Assembly: GCF_947495315.1 (NCBI RefSeq)
Contig: NZ_CANLYD010000007.1
Coordinates: 124,001-188,000, forward strand
DNA: 64,000 nucleotides
Source of the DNA: an uncultured Aquimarina sp.
GTDB taxonomy: Bacteria > Bacteroidota > Bacteroidia > Flavobacteriales > Flavobacteriaceae
Reading direction: 5' to 3'
Positions 46,293 to 56,602 of this stretch are shown here, piece after piece. The notes under the pieces were generated by a model that made no database searches, had not been told where the DNA came from, and saw only the letters and a program-made list of their open reading frames with translations. Each line of letters opens with the position of its first letter. Positions within the stretch are counted from its first letter, which is position 1. The position numbers were made by a program, and so were the translations under genes.

Positions 46293-47882
46293 ATGAAAAC
46301 AATTAAAAAACTATTTCCTTTTATAACGTTATTACTTTTTGTAGTAATATATTATAGTTGTAACGAAGAAGACCTTAACATTTCAAACCCAAATAATGTA
46401 GCAGAACCTGAATTCTTCCAAACGGAAAATGACTTTAGACTTGCTGTAAATGGGATGTACCATCCTTTAACTGCTGTTTTATTTTGGGGACGAGTTATCC
46501 ATACCGGTGCTATGTTGCGATCAGATGCCTTTAACGTAATACCGTTCCAACAAAATACAACTATGTCTACTTTAGAAGGACAGCCAGGCATCTCTAGATG
46601 GGCGGTAGACTTGTACCCTCAATTATATCAATCTATCGCTAGAGCTAATAAAATTATTGAAGAAGATGCAGAAAATGGTGTGCTATCAGGAGAAGTTCAA
46701 AATGAAATTTTAGGACAAGCACATTTTCAACGTGCATTCTGTAATTGGTATTTATTAAATCTCTTTGGAACTGCTCCACTTGTTATGCAAACACCTGACA
46801 CGCAAAACCCGGAAGAATTTTTTCCTTCTAACGCAACACCGGCAATGTTTAATGAAGCAATCATCGCAGACCTTACTGAAGCAGTCAACAGACTTCCGCA
46901 ATCTTGGGGAGCAAATGATGTAGGACGTCCTACCAGAGGAGCAGCACTTGCATTACGGGGAAAAACCTATTTATATATGGAAGACTGGGCAAATGCAGTT
47001 ACGGACTTTACAGAAGTAACTACACTAGGATATTCTTTACTTCCTTCTGAGAATTATGGGAATAATTTTTCGTCTAACTCTTCTGTAGAAAATAATTCAG
47101 AATCTGTATACGAACTTCAATATGTAGAACAAGATAATTTTGTTTGGGGAGCAGATTCACCACTTACAGGATCGCAATCCAATTGGTACATTGATTACTC
47201 TCCTCCACATGTAAGTTTAGATCAAGGACATGTTATAAATCCACATATTCTTCAAGTTTTTGAAGATAATGGAGATACGGTAAGAAGAAATGTAACCATT
47301 GCCTTTGATTATCCTGGAGCTACTGGATATGGAGGAGCTCCGTTTATAGAGGATTTCGCTCCAAGCATCGAAATCGCAGAAAGGCGAGGAGTTCCTGCTC
47401 TATTTTCCAGGAAATACGCAGGTTTAGATGAAGGCTTATCTAGCGCAGAAATTCCTGGTTTTGGACATACATTAGGAACTAACTGGAGAATCATACGATA
47501 TGCTGATGTATTATTAATGCTAGCCGAAGCTCTTAATGAAAATGGCGCCACGCCAAATGCCATACCATTTATCAATCAAGTTAGAGAACGCGCACAGATT
47601 TCGCTATTACCTAATACATTGTCCAAAGAAGAAGTAGAGCAAGCTATTATAGATGAACGGATTATGGAATTAACCGGCGAAGGGCATCGTTTTTTCGATT
47701 TAGTACGTTGGGAATTAGCAGATGATATATTAGGCCCTGGTTCTACTGTAGCAGGAGGTCGTCATCCTAAATCTCTTGCAGGACCAGCAGCTGTATTTAC
47801 TACTGGACAAGATGAACTTTTATGGATTCCATTACCAGAATTACAAGCCAATCCTAACTTAGATCAAAATGATGGATACTAA
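46293..47882 (+). CDS. SusD/RagB-family outer-membrane lipoprotein
   Basis: This is a surface lipoprotein that forms the lid of the SusC channel and binds the substrate. The 529-aa protein has a lipoprotein signal ending VIYYSCNEE (Cys23). It continues with the typical NPNNVAEPEFFQTENDFRLAVNGMY start of the helical SusD domain, TPR-like helices, and the late RywDLxRw-like sequence HRFFDLVRWEL. It ends LLWIPLPELQANPNLDQNDGY, the standard SusD C-terminus. It follows susC by 21 bases and is followed by a hairpin that may reduce transcription of the next genes. Confidence 0.95.
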   Translation: MKTIKKLFPFITLLLFVVIYYSCNEEDLNISNPNNVAEPEFFQTENDFRLAVNGMYHPLTAVLFWGRVIHTGAMLRSDAFNVIPFQQNTTMSTLEGQPGISRWAVDLYPQLYQSIARANKIIEEDAENGVLSGEVQNEILGQAHFQRAFCNWYLLNLFGTAPLVMQTPDTQNPEEFFPSNATPAMFNEAIIADLTEAVNRLPQSWGANDVGRPTRGAALALRGKTYLYMEDWANAVTDFTEVTTLGYSLLPSENYGNNFSSNSSVENNSESVYELQYVEQDNFVWGADSPLTGSQSNWYIDYSPPHVSLDQGHVINPHILQVFEDNGDTVRRNVTIAFDYPGATGYGGAPFIEDFAPSIEIAERRGVPALFSRKYAGLDEGLSSAEIPGFGHTLGTNWRIIRYADVLLMLAEALNENGATPNAIPFINQVRERAQISLLPNTLSKEEVEQAIIDERIMELTGEGHRFFDLVRWELADDILGPGSTVAGGRHPKSLAGPAAVFTTGQDELLWIPLPELQANPNLDQNDGY

Positions 47883-47931
47883 ACGTATAGTATAAGTAAT
47901 TGTTTGATTGTAATATTTAGTTGTTTTAGTC

Positions 47932-47965
47932 AACCAAGCAAACTCAGGGGAAAGTTTGCTTGGTT
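47932..47965 (+). terminator. Hairpin after susD, possible partial terminator
   Basis: A 13-bp perfect stem, AACCAAGCAAACT (47932-47944) with AGTTTGCTTGGTT (47953-47965), has an 8-base loop and four T residues from the end of the arm. It lies in the 108-base gap after susD. It would let SusCD be made in excess over the enzymes. Confidence 0.7.
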
Positions 47966-47990
47966 TTGAAAATTTTATAACACCTTTTTT

Positions 47991-50900
47991 TTGAAAAAAA
48001 ATCTAATTCATATCGCTCTAATTCTATTACTTTTTGGTTGTAAAAAACAGCCTTCAGAAGATTTTCTATTTACGCTGGTTCCATCTTCACATAGCTCAGT
48101 TATTTTTCAAAATACAATTATTGAAAACGATTCTATCAATGTTATTGATTTTCAATATTGTTATAATGGTGGAGGTGTTGGCATCGGTGATTTTAATAAT
48201 GACAATTTACCAGATATTGTTTTTACTGCAAATCAAACATCTAGTAAGCTATATTTAAATCTGGGTGATATGAAGTTTAAAGATATCTCTATTGAGTCCC
48301 ATTTCAAAACAAATTCTTGGATTACTGGAGTAAGTATTGTAGACATAAATTCAGATGAATTAGATGATATTTATCTCAATGTTGGTGGAGCTCAATGCAA
48401 TAACGATTGCAACAATTTGTTATTCATAAACAAGGGATTAAACGAAAAAGGCATCCCCTATTTTGAAGAGCAAGCCTCAATTTATGGATTAGATGATGGA
48501 AATTACAGTCAACAAACTGTTTTTTTCGACTATGATCTGGATGGCGATTTAGATGCGTATATTGTTCATAATGGAAATACAAAAAGAGATAGGAATACCC
48601 CTATTCCTAAAAAATACCAACCTAAACATTTATCAGATTATTTATTAGAAAACAAAACTAAAGAAGATACGAATCAAATATACTTTACCAACGTATCCGA
48701 TAGTTTAGGAATCACTCATAAAGGATTTGGTCTTGGCATAGCTATCAATGATTTTAATAATGATAATTTACCAGATATCTACATCAGTAATGATTTTATT
48801 ACTAATGATCTTTTGTATATAAACAAAGGAACTGACACTATTGGGATGCATCTTGGATTTGATGAAATCAATCAACAAGTTTTATCTAAGCAAACATACA
48901 ATGCAATGGGAGTCGATGTAGCAGATATCAACAATGATATTCTACCCGATATTATGGTAGTCGATATGCTTCCGAAGGATTATGAACGACAAAAGAAAAT
49001 GTTAGGCTCCAATAATTATGATAAATATTTATTGTCCCAGAGAAATGGGTACACTCCTCAATATATTCATAACACCTTACAATTGCACAATGGTTTTATA
49101 AAAGATCAAATACTTCCAGCTTCAGAAATTGGGTTTGCTTCAGGTATAGCTAGTACTGATTGGAGTTGGGCACCATTAATTGCAGACTATGATAATGATG
49201 GGAATAAAGACATCTACATTACCAATGGCTATGTAAAAGATATTACCGATTTGGATTTTATCAACTACTCAGAATACAACAACATCTTTGGAACTCCTGC
49301 GGCTAGAAAAGAGAAATTTAAAAGTCTTGTTGAACAACTTCCGGGAATTCATCTTCCTAATGTGATGTATCAAAATAATGGTAAAACTCAATTTACTGAT
49401 GTTTCTTCTCAATGGATAGGGAATCAAAAATCATACTCTAATGGTTCTGCCTATGCAGACTTAGACTTGGATGGAGATATAGATTTGGTTATAAATAATA
49501 TTAACAGTCCGGCGTTTATTTTAGAAAATCATACTTCAGAAAAAGGTAAAAAGTTCTTGAGAATACAACTAAAAGGAACTGACAGAAACAGAAATGCCAT
49601 AGGATCAAAAATTACTTTGTGGGAAAATGGCAGTAAACAAACACAATATCAATCTACTGTTAAAGGGTATTTATCATCTGTAGAACCTACTATTCATTTT
49701 GGTATTCACTCAGAAAGAGTAGACTCATTACAAATAATATGGCCTGACGGAAATGTTAGCACACAAAAAAACATCTCCTCGAACCAACTCTTACCTATTA
49801 ACTATCAAGATGCTTCAAACAAGAGTTTAGAAAAAGAAACTGATTTAATTTTTAAAAAAGAGCATACTTCGTTTTCTTACTTGCATACAGAGAATTATTT
49901 AAATGATTATACACAACAATCATTACTAAGTCATCAATTTAATGCTTTAGGTCCTTGTATTATAAAAGGAAACATTGACAATCAACAAGGCGACGAGATT
50001 TTCATTGGAGGTAGTAAAAATGTTCCAGGAATTCTTTTTGCTGAAGACCAAAATGGAATTTATAGACCTATTCAAAAATTAGATATCAAATATGAAGACA
50101 CTGCCTCATTGTTTATTGACATAGATCACGATGGAGATAAAGATTTATATATCGGAAGCGGAGGAAGTGACGCAGGTAGTAACGAAGAATTACTAACAGA
50201 TAGAATATACATTAACAATGGAAAAGGGCATTTTTCTATATCAAATTACAAAGTTCTTTCTAAAATTAAAACAAATACAACTTGTGTTGTTGCAGATGAT
50301 GTAGATACTAATGGATCCCAAAACATTTTTATCGGCGGTGGTGTTCTGCCAGGTAAATATCCATTTCATACTCCTAGTTATGTACTAACCAATGAACAAG
50401 GTAATCTGTCTGTAAATAATAATATTTCATTTTCTAAACCTGGTATCGTGACCGATGCTACTTGGGCAGACATTGATAATGATAAGACTAAAGAACTAAT
50501 CGTAGTTGGACAGTGGATGCCTATTTCCATCTATGATATCAACAAAGACGGAGCAAAAGAAATCCCTATACAATGGCAAGATACAGAAGGAAAAAAAATA
50601 AAAATGTCTGGTTGGTGGAACAGTATAACGCTCGCGGATTTCGATAATGACGGCGATCAGGATATACTTGCAGGTAATCAGGGAACCAATGGATTCATAC
50701 AGCCAATGTTTGATCAAGCTGTATATGTTTACACAAAGGATTTTGATAATAACGGAAGTATCGATCCCGTATTAGCTCAGTATTTCGAAACTACTGATGG
50801 CTTATCTCTTCAACCTATCCATACTCGAGATGACATTATGAAGCAGTTGGTGGGTTTAAAAAAACGATTCCCTACATACAATGAATTTGCCAAAGTCAGC

Positions 50901-51350
50901 TTTCAGGAATTATTAAACATCAATGATTTAGACAAAGAAACTCTCAGTGCTCATATATTTCAATCAATTTACGCAGAGAATATAGGAAACAACGTTTTTA
51001 AAGTATCCTATTTACCTCAAGTTTGTCAACGATCCCCTATCAATGATTTCCTTGTAGAAGATATCAATCAAGATGGTTTTAAAGATGTTTTGATGGTGGG
51101 CAATAATTATTCCGCAGAAGCCAATTACGGCAGACACGATGCAATGATTGGGATACATCTAAAAGGTTCAAAAAAAGGATTTATTCCAATAGAAAATAGT
51201 AAAAGTGGTTTTTTGGTTGCAAAGCAATCTAATCATATCATTTCAGTCCAAAAGAAAAATAAAGAAAAATTAGTTTTTGCCACACAAAACAATGATAGTA
51301 TAGTGGTGCATAGTATAATCAAAAAAAGAAATGTTTTAGCAAAAAACTGA
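47991..51350 (+). CDS. FG-GAP/VCBS-repeat lipoprotein with ASPIC/UnbV domain
   Basis: This is a 1119-aa predicted surface lipoprotein. It starts at TTG (47991), since the coded start KKNLIHIALILLLFGCKKQ is a lipoprotein signal with Cys17 and no ATG is available. Many Ca-binding FG-GAP motifs of the DxNxDxxxD kind (DFNNDNLPDI near 66, DYDNDGNKDIYI near 398, DFDNDGDQDIL near 885) form beta-propellers. An ASPIC/UnbV domain lies at about 535-605 (NAIGSKITLW...IIWPDG). Such CRTAC1-like proteins commonly follow SusCD pairs; they probably bind substrate or proteins at the surface. Catalytic activity is not evident. Confidence 0.88.
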   Translation: MKKNLIHIALILLLFGCKKQPSEDFLFTLVPSSHSSVIFQNTIIENDSINVIDFQYCYNGGGVGIGDFNNDNLPDIVFTANQTSSKLYLNLGDMKFKDISIESHFKTNSWITGVSIVDINSDELDDIYLNVGGAQCNNDCNNLLFINKGLNEKGIPYFEEQASIYGLDDGNYSQQTVFFDYDLDGDLDAYIVHNGNTKRDRNTPIPKKYQPKHLSDYLLENKTKEDTNQIYFTNVSDSLGITHKGFGLGIAINDFNNDNLPDIYISNDFITNDLLYINKGTDTIGMHLGFDEINQQVLSKQTYNAMGVDVADINNDILPDIMVVDMLPKDYERQKKMLGSNNYDKYLLSQRNGYTPQYIHNTLQLHNGFIKDQILPASEIGFASGIASTDWSWAPLIADYDNDGNKDIYITNGYVKDITDLDFINYSEYNNIFGTPAARKEKFKSLVEQLPGIHLPNVMYQNNGKTQFTDVSSQWIGNQKSYSNGSAYADLDLDGDIDLVINNINSPAFILENHTSEKGKKFLRIQLKGTDRNRNAIGSKITLWENGSKQTQYQSTVKGYLSSVEPTIHFGIHSERVDSLQIIWPDGNVSTQKNISSNQLLPINYQDASNKSLEKETDLIFKKEHTSFSYLHTENYLNDYTQQSLLSHQFNALGPCIIKGNIDNQQGDEIFIGGSKNVPGILFAEDQNGIYRPIQKLDIKYEDTASLFIDIDHDGDKDLYIGSGGSDAGSNEELLTDRIYINNGKGHFSISNYKVLSKIKTNTTCVVADDVDTNGSQNIFIGGGVLPGKYPFHTPSYVLTNEQGNLSVNNNISFSKPGIVTDATWADIDNDKTKELIVVGQWMPISIYDINKDGAKEIPIQWQDTEGKKIKMSGWWNSITLADFDNDGDQDILAGNQGTNGFIQPMFDQAVYVYTKDFDNNGSIDPVLAQYFETTDGLSLQPIHTRDDIMKQLVGLKKRFPTYNEFAKVSFQELLNINDLDKETLSAHIFQSIYAENIGNNVFKVSYLPQVCQRSPINDFLVEDINQDGFKDVLMVGNNYSAEANYGRHDAMIGIHLKGSKKGFIPIENSKSGFLVAKQSNHIISVQKKNKEKLVFATQNNDSIVVHSIIKKRNVLAKN

Positions 51351-51380
51351 TTTCACAAAACATCAAAGGATAAAAAGTAC

Positions 51381-53147
51381 ATGAAAGAAATAGTTACTCA
51401 CAATATAGAGGTAATACAAGAATCCAAGGATTTTCAAGTTGATATAACCCTACTTGAAGAACAAAATGGGGTTACTATATATAATATTAATTTTTCATCT
51501 GAAACTAAATTTCAACCACAAAAAGTGACTTTTAAATGGAAGATCCCTGTTATTAATGTAAAAGGAGTCTGGAAACCTACAACGGATTTTACCAAAAGAA
51601 TCATGGATGATTGGGAACTAGATCATATGGAATCAAGAATTTCTGTAGATTCTCCTGTAATTTCTTTATTTGGTCATGATGACAGTAACATCATTACATT
51701 TGCCTGTTCTGATGCTATAAATACTAAAAAATTAAATGCATTATATAGAGAAGAAGATAATTGCATTTATTGTCATATTTCATTTTTTACAGAAAGATAT
51801 CACACAATTACAGGCTATAACGCACAACTAAGAATTGATCAAAGTCATCAGCCTTTTTCGGAGTCTTTAAAAAATGTAGGGAAATGGTGGGAGAGTTTTG
51901 AAAATCTCACTCCGGCAATTGTTCCTGATTTCGCAAAAGTTCCGGTTTATTCTACCTGGTACCAATTTCATCAAAAACTCGATGAAGATGATCTCATTAA
52001 AGAATGTAAAATTGCTTACACATTAGGATACGAGTTAATAATAATTGATGACGGATGGCAAACCAATGATGAAAATAGAGGGTATGATTATACGGGTGAT
52101 TGGTATCCTGAGAGAATTCCTGAAATGAAAAATTTTGTCAGCAAAATCCATACTACAGGAATGAAATTAGCTTTGTGGTATTCCGTTCCTTTCTGCGGTA
52201 AAAAATCGAAAGCGTATCAAAAATTCAAAGGTAAATTCCTTACAGAAGAACATCGTTGGGCTCCTGTATTTGACCCCAGGTATCCTGAAGTAAGAGAATA
52301 TCTGGTAAGCTTATATGTAAATGCATTAAAAACCTGGAGAATTGACGGTTTTAAACTGGATTTCATCGATGAATTTAAAGTATATCCCAGTACCAAACTA
52401 ACTAAAGAAGAAGGAAGGGATTACTCCTCTGTGAATCTGGCAGTAGATCGATTAATGACAGATATCATAAGTTCATTACACGCTATTAATCCAGAAGTTG
52501 TTATCGAATTTCGTCAAAAATATACAGGTCCGGCTATGCGCAAATATGGTAATATGTTTAGAGCATTTGACTGCCCAGGTGATTCTGTGATGAATCGAGT
52601 AAGAATTACCGATATCAAGATGCTTTGTGGCGAAACTGCTGTACACAGTGATATGTTTACGTATCACGCACAAGAACCTTTAGAAATAAAAGCTTTACAA
52701 TTAGTGAATACTTTATTTGGAGTACCGCAACTTTCTATTTTACTCCAAAAAGCAACATCAGATGAGTTGTCAATGATCCATTTTTATACGCACTATTGGA
52801 GGAATCATTCCGATGTCTTCTTAAAAGGAAAATTTACCCCACAAAAACCTTTAGCAAACTATCCTGTACTTAAATCTTCTTTAGAGGAACATACAATTAT
52901 TGGATTATTTGATAATTACATTATTGATTTCGAAGAAAAAACAAATAGAGTTGATATCATAAATGGGCAGTTAAACACCAAGATCATATTAAGTAGCAAT
53001 CAAAATTATGGAGCATATAACTGTGTTACCTATGATTGTACCGGAAAAAAAGTACACGAATGTGATATAATAATTCTCATAGGTGCTATTCAGATAAAAG
53101 TCCCCATTTGTGGCTTAATCATATTAGAAAAGAATACCGAAACCTGA
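51381..53147 (+). CDS. Alpha-galactosidase (GH36-like), cytoplasmic
   Basis: This is a retaining glycoside hydrolase of the clan D type, 588 aa. A beta-sandwich N-terminus (about 1-170) precedes the TIM barrel with STWYQFHQ (about 190), IIDDGWQ (about 221-227) and GFKLDFID, where Asp327 is the likely nucleophile. The acid/base is probably the Asp in CPGDSVMNR near 400, though this is less certain. No signal peptide is present (MKEIVTHNIEVIQE), so it must act on an imported intact alpha-galactoside. It lies 30 bases after the UnbV gene and 222 bases before the GlpK-GlpD fusion; I see no clear promoter in that AT-rich gap. Confidence 0.85.
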   Translation: MKEIVTHNIEVIQESKDFQVDITLLEEQNGVTIYNINFSSETKFQPQKVTFKWKIPVINVKGVWKPTTDFTKRIMDDWELDHMESRISVDSPVISLFGHDDSNIITFACSDAINTKKLNALYREEDNCIYCHISFFTERYHTITGYNAQLRIDQSHQPFSESLKNVGKWWESFENLTPAIVPDFAKVPVYSTWYQFHQKLDEDDLIKECKIAYTLGYELIIIDDGWQTNDENRGYDYTGDWYPERIPEMKNFVSKIHTTGMKLALWYSVPFCGKKSKAYQKFKGKFLTEEHRWAPVFDPRYPEVREYLVSLYVNALKTWRIDGFKLDFIDEFKVYPSTKLTKEEGRDYSSVNLAVDRLMTDIISSLHAINPEVVIEFRQKYTGPAMRKYGNMFRAFDCPGDSVMNRVRITDIKMLCGETAVHSDMFTYHAQEPLEIKALQLVNTLFGVPQLSILLQKATSDELSMIHFYTHYWRNHSDVFLKGKFTPQKPLANYPVLKSSLEEHTIIGLFDNYIIDFEEKTNRVDIINGQLNTKIILSSNQNYGAYNCVTYDCTGKKVHECDIIILIGAIQIKVPICGLIILEKNTET

Positions 53148-53369
53148 AGTATTCTATTAAAAAAACAATAAAAATGATAATACCCGATATAAAAAATAAT
53201 ACAAACGATTACATTTTTTTTAATTAGCAATTCTCTTTTTCATTGCCTAAATAATTTAGATATTTATAATTAATTGATGAATATCCTGAAATATCTGTTG
53301 TTTTTTAAGATAATTATAGAAAATCGATAGCTAAATAAAGTATATAGAAATAAAGTCAAACATCCTCTG

Positions 53370-56300
53370 ATGAATAAAAAATATATTATCGCTTTTGACC
53401 AAGGAACTACAAGTACCAGAGCCATCATTTTTGATAATAAAGGTGCTATTTGCGGTATTGCTCAGAAAGAATTAACTCAACATTATCCTAAATCAGGATG
53501 GGTAGAACACGATCCTATTGAGATTTTCAGGCATCAACAAGAAGTACTTGAAGAAGTATTGTCTGTATCCAAAATAAGTATAGATGAGATTGCAGGAGTA
53601 GGCATCACTAATCAAAGGGAAACTACGGTAGTTTGGGATAAAACAACAGGAAAGCCTATTTATAATGCTATCGTATGGCTAGATAAGAGAACATCGAAAA
53701 TTTGTAAAAATCTTAAATCTATTGGGCTAGAAGATTATGTGTCTAAAAATACTGGATTAGTAATTGACTCTTATTTTTCTGGAACAAAATTAAAATGGAT
53801 ACTAGATAATGTAAAAGGTGGCAGAGAAAAAGCCGAAAGAGGAGATTTATTATTTGGTACAATTGATACCTGGCTTATTTGGAAATTTACTAATGGTGCT
53901 AAGCATATCACGGATCATTCTAATGCATCCAGAACGATGTTGTATAATATTATACGATTAGAATGGGATGAAACTATGCTAAATGCATTAAATATTCCAA
54001 AGAACATGCTGCCTGAAGTTCAGCATTCTTCATCCGATTTTGGAAGTATTTCTTATCAAGGAAAAGAAATTCCGATATATGGCGTTGCCGGAGATCAACA
54101 AGCCTCTTTATTCGGACAAGGAGGCTACAAATCCGGAATTGCTAAAAACACCTATGGAACTGGCTGTTTTTTATTGTTAAATACAGGAAAAAAAGCGTAT
54201 CAGTCTAAGAATGGCTTACTAACTACTTTGTGCTGCAGTCTTCCGGAAGACAATATAAAATATGCCTTAGAAGGTAGCGTTTTTGTTGGAGGCGCTTCTG
54301 TGCAATGGCTGCGTGATAAATTACAAGTTATTACAAAAGCTTCAGAAACTGAAGAAATCTGCAAATCCACTCCATCTTCAGAAGGTTTATACGTAGTTCC
54401 TGCATTTGCAGGTTTAGGAGCTCCTTATTGGGACATGAATGCTAAAGGCGCTATTTACGGACTAACACTGGATTCAGGAAAAAATGAAATCATAAAAGCT
54501 ACTGTAGACGCCTTAGCCTATCAAACTCGTGATGTGTTAGACGCAATGATAGAAGATAGTGGTAAACTCATGAAAGAACTTAAAGTAGATGGTGGAGCAT
54601 CTGCTAATAACTATTTAATGCAATTTCAGGCCGACATTCTAAATGTAGAAGTTGATCGACCTGCAATGTTAGAAGTAACAGCACTTGGTGCTGCATTCCT
54701 GGCAGGGATAAAAGCTGGGGTTTGGACAAAAAAGGATATTTCAAAAATTAGAATTGTAGATACCAGGTTTAAACCCCAGATTACAGAACACGAGCGAAAC
54801 AGAAAATACAGCGGATGGAAAGAAGCGGTAGAACGCACAAAATCTTCTAACGCTAAAATGCTCTCTGCTAAAGAAGAAGGTCCAATTCGATTCTCTATTC
54901 TTGATCGACACATACAATTGCAAAAAGCTCAGACAACTAAATATGACCTCATCATTATTGGCGGAGGAGTTACTGGGGCAGGAATTGCTTTAGATGCTGC
55001 TTCTAGAGGATTAAAAGTGTGTTTAGTAGAAAAAAACGATTTTGCTTCTGGAACCAGTAATAAATCTACAAAACTTATTCACGGTGGATTGCGATATCTT
55101 AAACAAATGGAAATCGCACTTGTAAAAGAATCTGGTAGTGAGCGAGCTACTGTTCATAAACTTGCCCCGCATTTGGTAGTGCCAGAAAAGATGCTGTTAC
55201 CATTAATAGAAGGAGGAACCTATGGAAAAATGATGACCGCTATTGGGTTAAAAGTATATGATTTTTTGGCAAATGTAGAAGGAGATGACAAACGAAAAAT
55301 GCTCAGCATAGAGGATACAATTGCAAAAGAACCTTTATTAAATAAAAATGGTCTTACCGGAGGAGGTTATTATGCAGAATACCGAACTGATGATGCAAGA
55401 CTTACTGTAGAACTTCTGAAAAAAGCAGCCTCTTATGGAGCTAATATTATCAACTATTGTGAAATGACAACTTTTAATTATGATGATGAAGGAAAGATTA
55501 AAAGTTTAGAATGTTTAGATCATAATTCAGGAAAAAGATTTATTATCAAAGCACGAAATTATGTTTCGGCAGCAGGTCCTTGGGTAGATTTATTACGAGA
55601 AAAGGATCATTCTATGAATAACAAACACTTGCATCTTACTAAGGGAGTGCACATTGTTTTTTCTAGAGAACGGTTTCCGCTTACACAATCTGTATACTTC
55701 GATGTTCCTGATGGAAGAATGATTTTTGCTATTCCAAGAGGTCGGGCAACATATGTTGGAACTACCGACACCAACTACAAAGCTAATTTAAATCGTGTTG
55801 TAGCTACACAAGAAGATGCCCAATACTTATTAGATGCAGTAAATAACATGTTTCCAACTGTGCAACTAACAATAGAAGATATAGAATCCAATTGGGCGGG
55901 ACTAAGGCCACTTATACACGAAGATGGTAAAGACCCTTCAGAATTATCTAGAAAAGATGAGATCTTTGTTTCTAAAACAGGGTTAATCTCAATTGCCGGA
56001 GGAAAGCTTACCGGATATCGAAAAATGGCACAACGTGTAATCGATACAGTTCTGAAAACAATGAGTTCTAAGAAAAGGGAACAGTTTTCAAAATCGTTTA
56101 CTCAAAACATTCCTCTTACCAGTGATCCCCTAAAAGATACCGAGGAAGTCGAGAAATATCTTCTGGAAATTAATCAACAGCTAAAAGAACTAAACGTACA
56201 AGATGAATATTATGGATGGTATCTAGCCACCACATACGGTAAACAAGCTAATACTATCATAAATAAAGTAGGTTATTTTTTAAATGATTCTATCGAAGAA

Positions 56301-56549
56301 AAATTAATACGGTCAGAAGTATGGTATGGAGTACATCATGAGATGATTAATGGATTGGCGGATTTTTTTGTACGACGAACCGGAAGATTATATTTTGACA
56401 TTAATAGTGCACGTCAATATCGATCTATGGTACAAGAAGACCTTATAAAATATTTAGGATGGGATGAACAACGCCTGGAAAACGAAAATAAATATCTGGA
56501 TTTATTATTACAAGATGCATCCACATATTATGAACATGAAATCGCTTAA
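53370..56549 (+). CDS. Fusion of glycerol kinase and FAD-dependent glycerol-3-phosphate dehydrogenase
   Basis: One 1059-aa reading frame encodes two enzymes. Residues about 1-495 are glycerol kinase: AFDQGTTSTRAIIFD, NQRETTVVWDKTTGKPIYNA, GDQQASLFGQGG, TYGTGCFLLLNTG and KVDGGASANNYLMQFQADI. After a linker of about 30 residues, residues 526-1059 are GlpD. They begin with the FAD motif DLIIIGGGVTGAGIALDAASRG, followed by SNKSTKLIHGGLRYL, AAGPWVD, GTTDTNY and a C-terminal DAO domain. It would convert glycerol to DHAP without releasing glycerol-3-phosphate, and reduce quinone at the membrane. Both halves look intact, with no frameshift. No glpF is nearby, as expected if glycerol is released inside the cell. 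Confidence 0.93.
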   Translation: MNKKYIIAFDQGTTSTRAIIFDNKGAICGIAQKELTQHYPKSGWVEHDPIEIFRHQQEVLEEVLSVSKISIDEIAGVGITNQRETTVVWDKTTGKPIYNAIVWLDKRTSKICKNLKSIGLEDYVSKNTGLVIDSYFSGTKLKWILDNVKGGREKAERGDLLFGTIDTWLIWKFTNGAKHITDHSNASRTMLYNIIRLEWDETMLNALNIPKNMLPEVQHSSSDFGSISYQGKEIPIYGVAGDQQASLFGQGGYKSGIAKNTYGTGCFLLLNTGKKAYQSKNGLLTTLCCSLPEDNIKYALEGSVFVGGASVQWLRDKLQVITKASETEEICKSTPSSEGLYVVPAFAGLGAPYWDMNAKGAIYGLTLDSGKNEIIKATVDALAYQTRDVLDAMIEDSGKLMKELKVDGGASANNYLMQFQADILNVEVDRPAMLEVTALGAAFLAGIKAGVWTKKDISKIRIVDTRFKPQITEHERNRKYSGWKEAVERTKSSNAKMLSAKEEGPIRFSILDRHIQLQKAQTTKYDLIIIGGGVTGAGIALDAASRGLKVCLVEKNDFASGTSNKSTKLIHGGLRYLKQMEIALVKESGSERATVHKLAPHLVVPEKMLLPLIEGGTYGKMMTAIGLKVYDFLANVEGDDKRKMLSIEDTIAKEPLLNKNGLTGGGYYAEYRTDDARLTVELLKKAASYGANIINYCEMTTFNYDDEGKIKSLECLDHNSGKRFIIKARNYVSAAGPWVDLLREKDHSMNNKHLHLTKGVHIVFSRERFPLTQSVYFDVPDGRMIFAIPRGRATYVGTTDTNYKANLNRVVATQEDAQYLLDAVNNMFPTVQLTIEDIESNWAGLRPLIHEDGKDPSELSRKDEIFVSKTGLISIAGGKLTGYRKMAQRVIDTVLKTMSSKKREQFSKSFTQNIPLTSDPLKDTEEVEKYLLEINQQLKELNVQDEYYGWYLATTYGKQANTIINKVGYFLNDSIEEKLIRSEVWYGVHHEMINGLADFFVRRTGRLYFDINSARQYRSMVQEDLIKYLGWDEQRLENENKYLDLLLQDASTYYEHEIA

Positions 56550-56602
56550 AATTAAAACATGAAATCGATAGATTTTCTAAATTCATTTAACATATAACAC
56601 AA

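Noticed and set aside
53370..56549. Artefactual fusion of two genes by missed stop or assembly error
   Set aside because: The frame is continuous, the linker is protein-like, both domains are complete, and no stop or restart ATG stands at the domain border. I accept the fusion pending resequencing.
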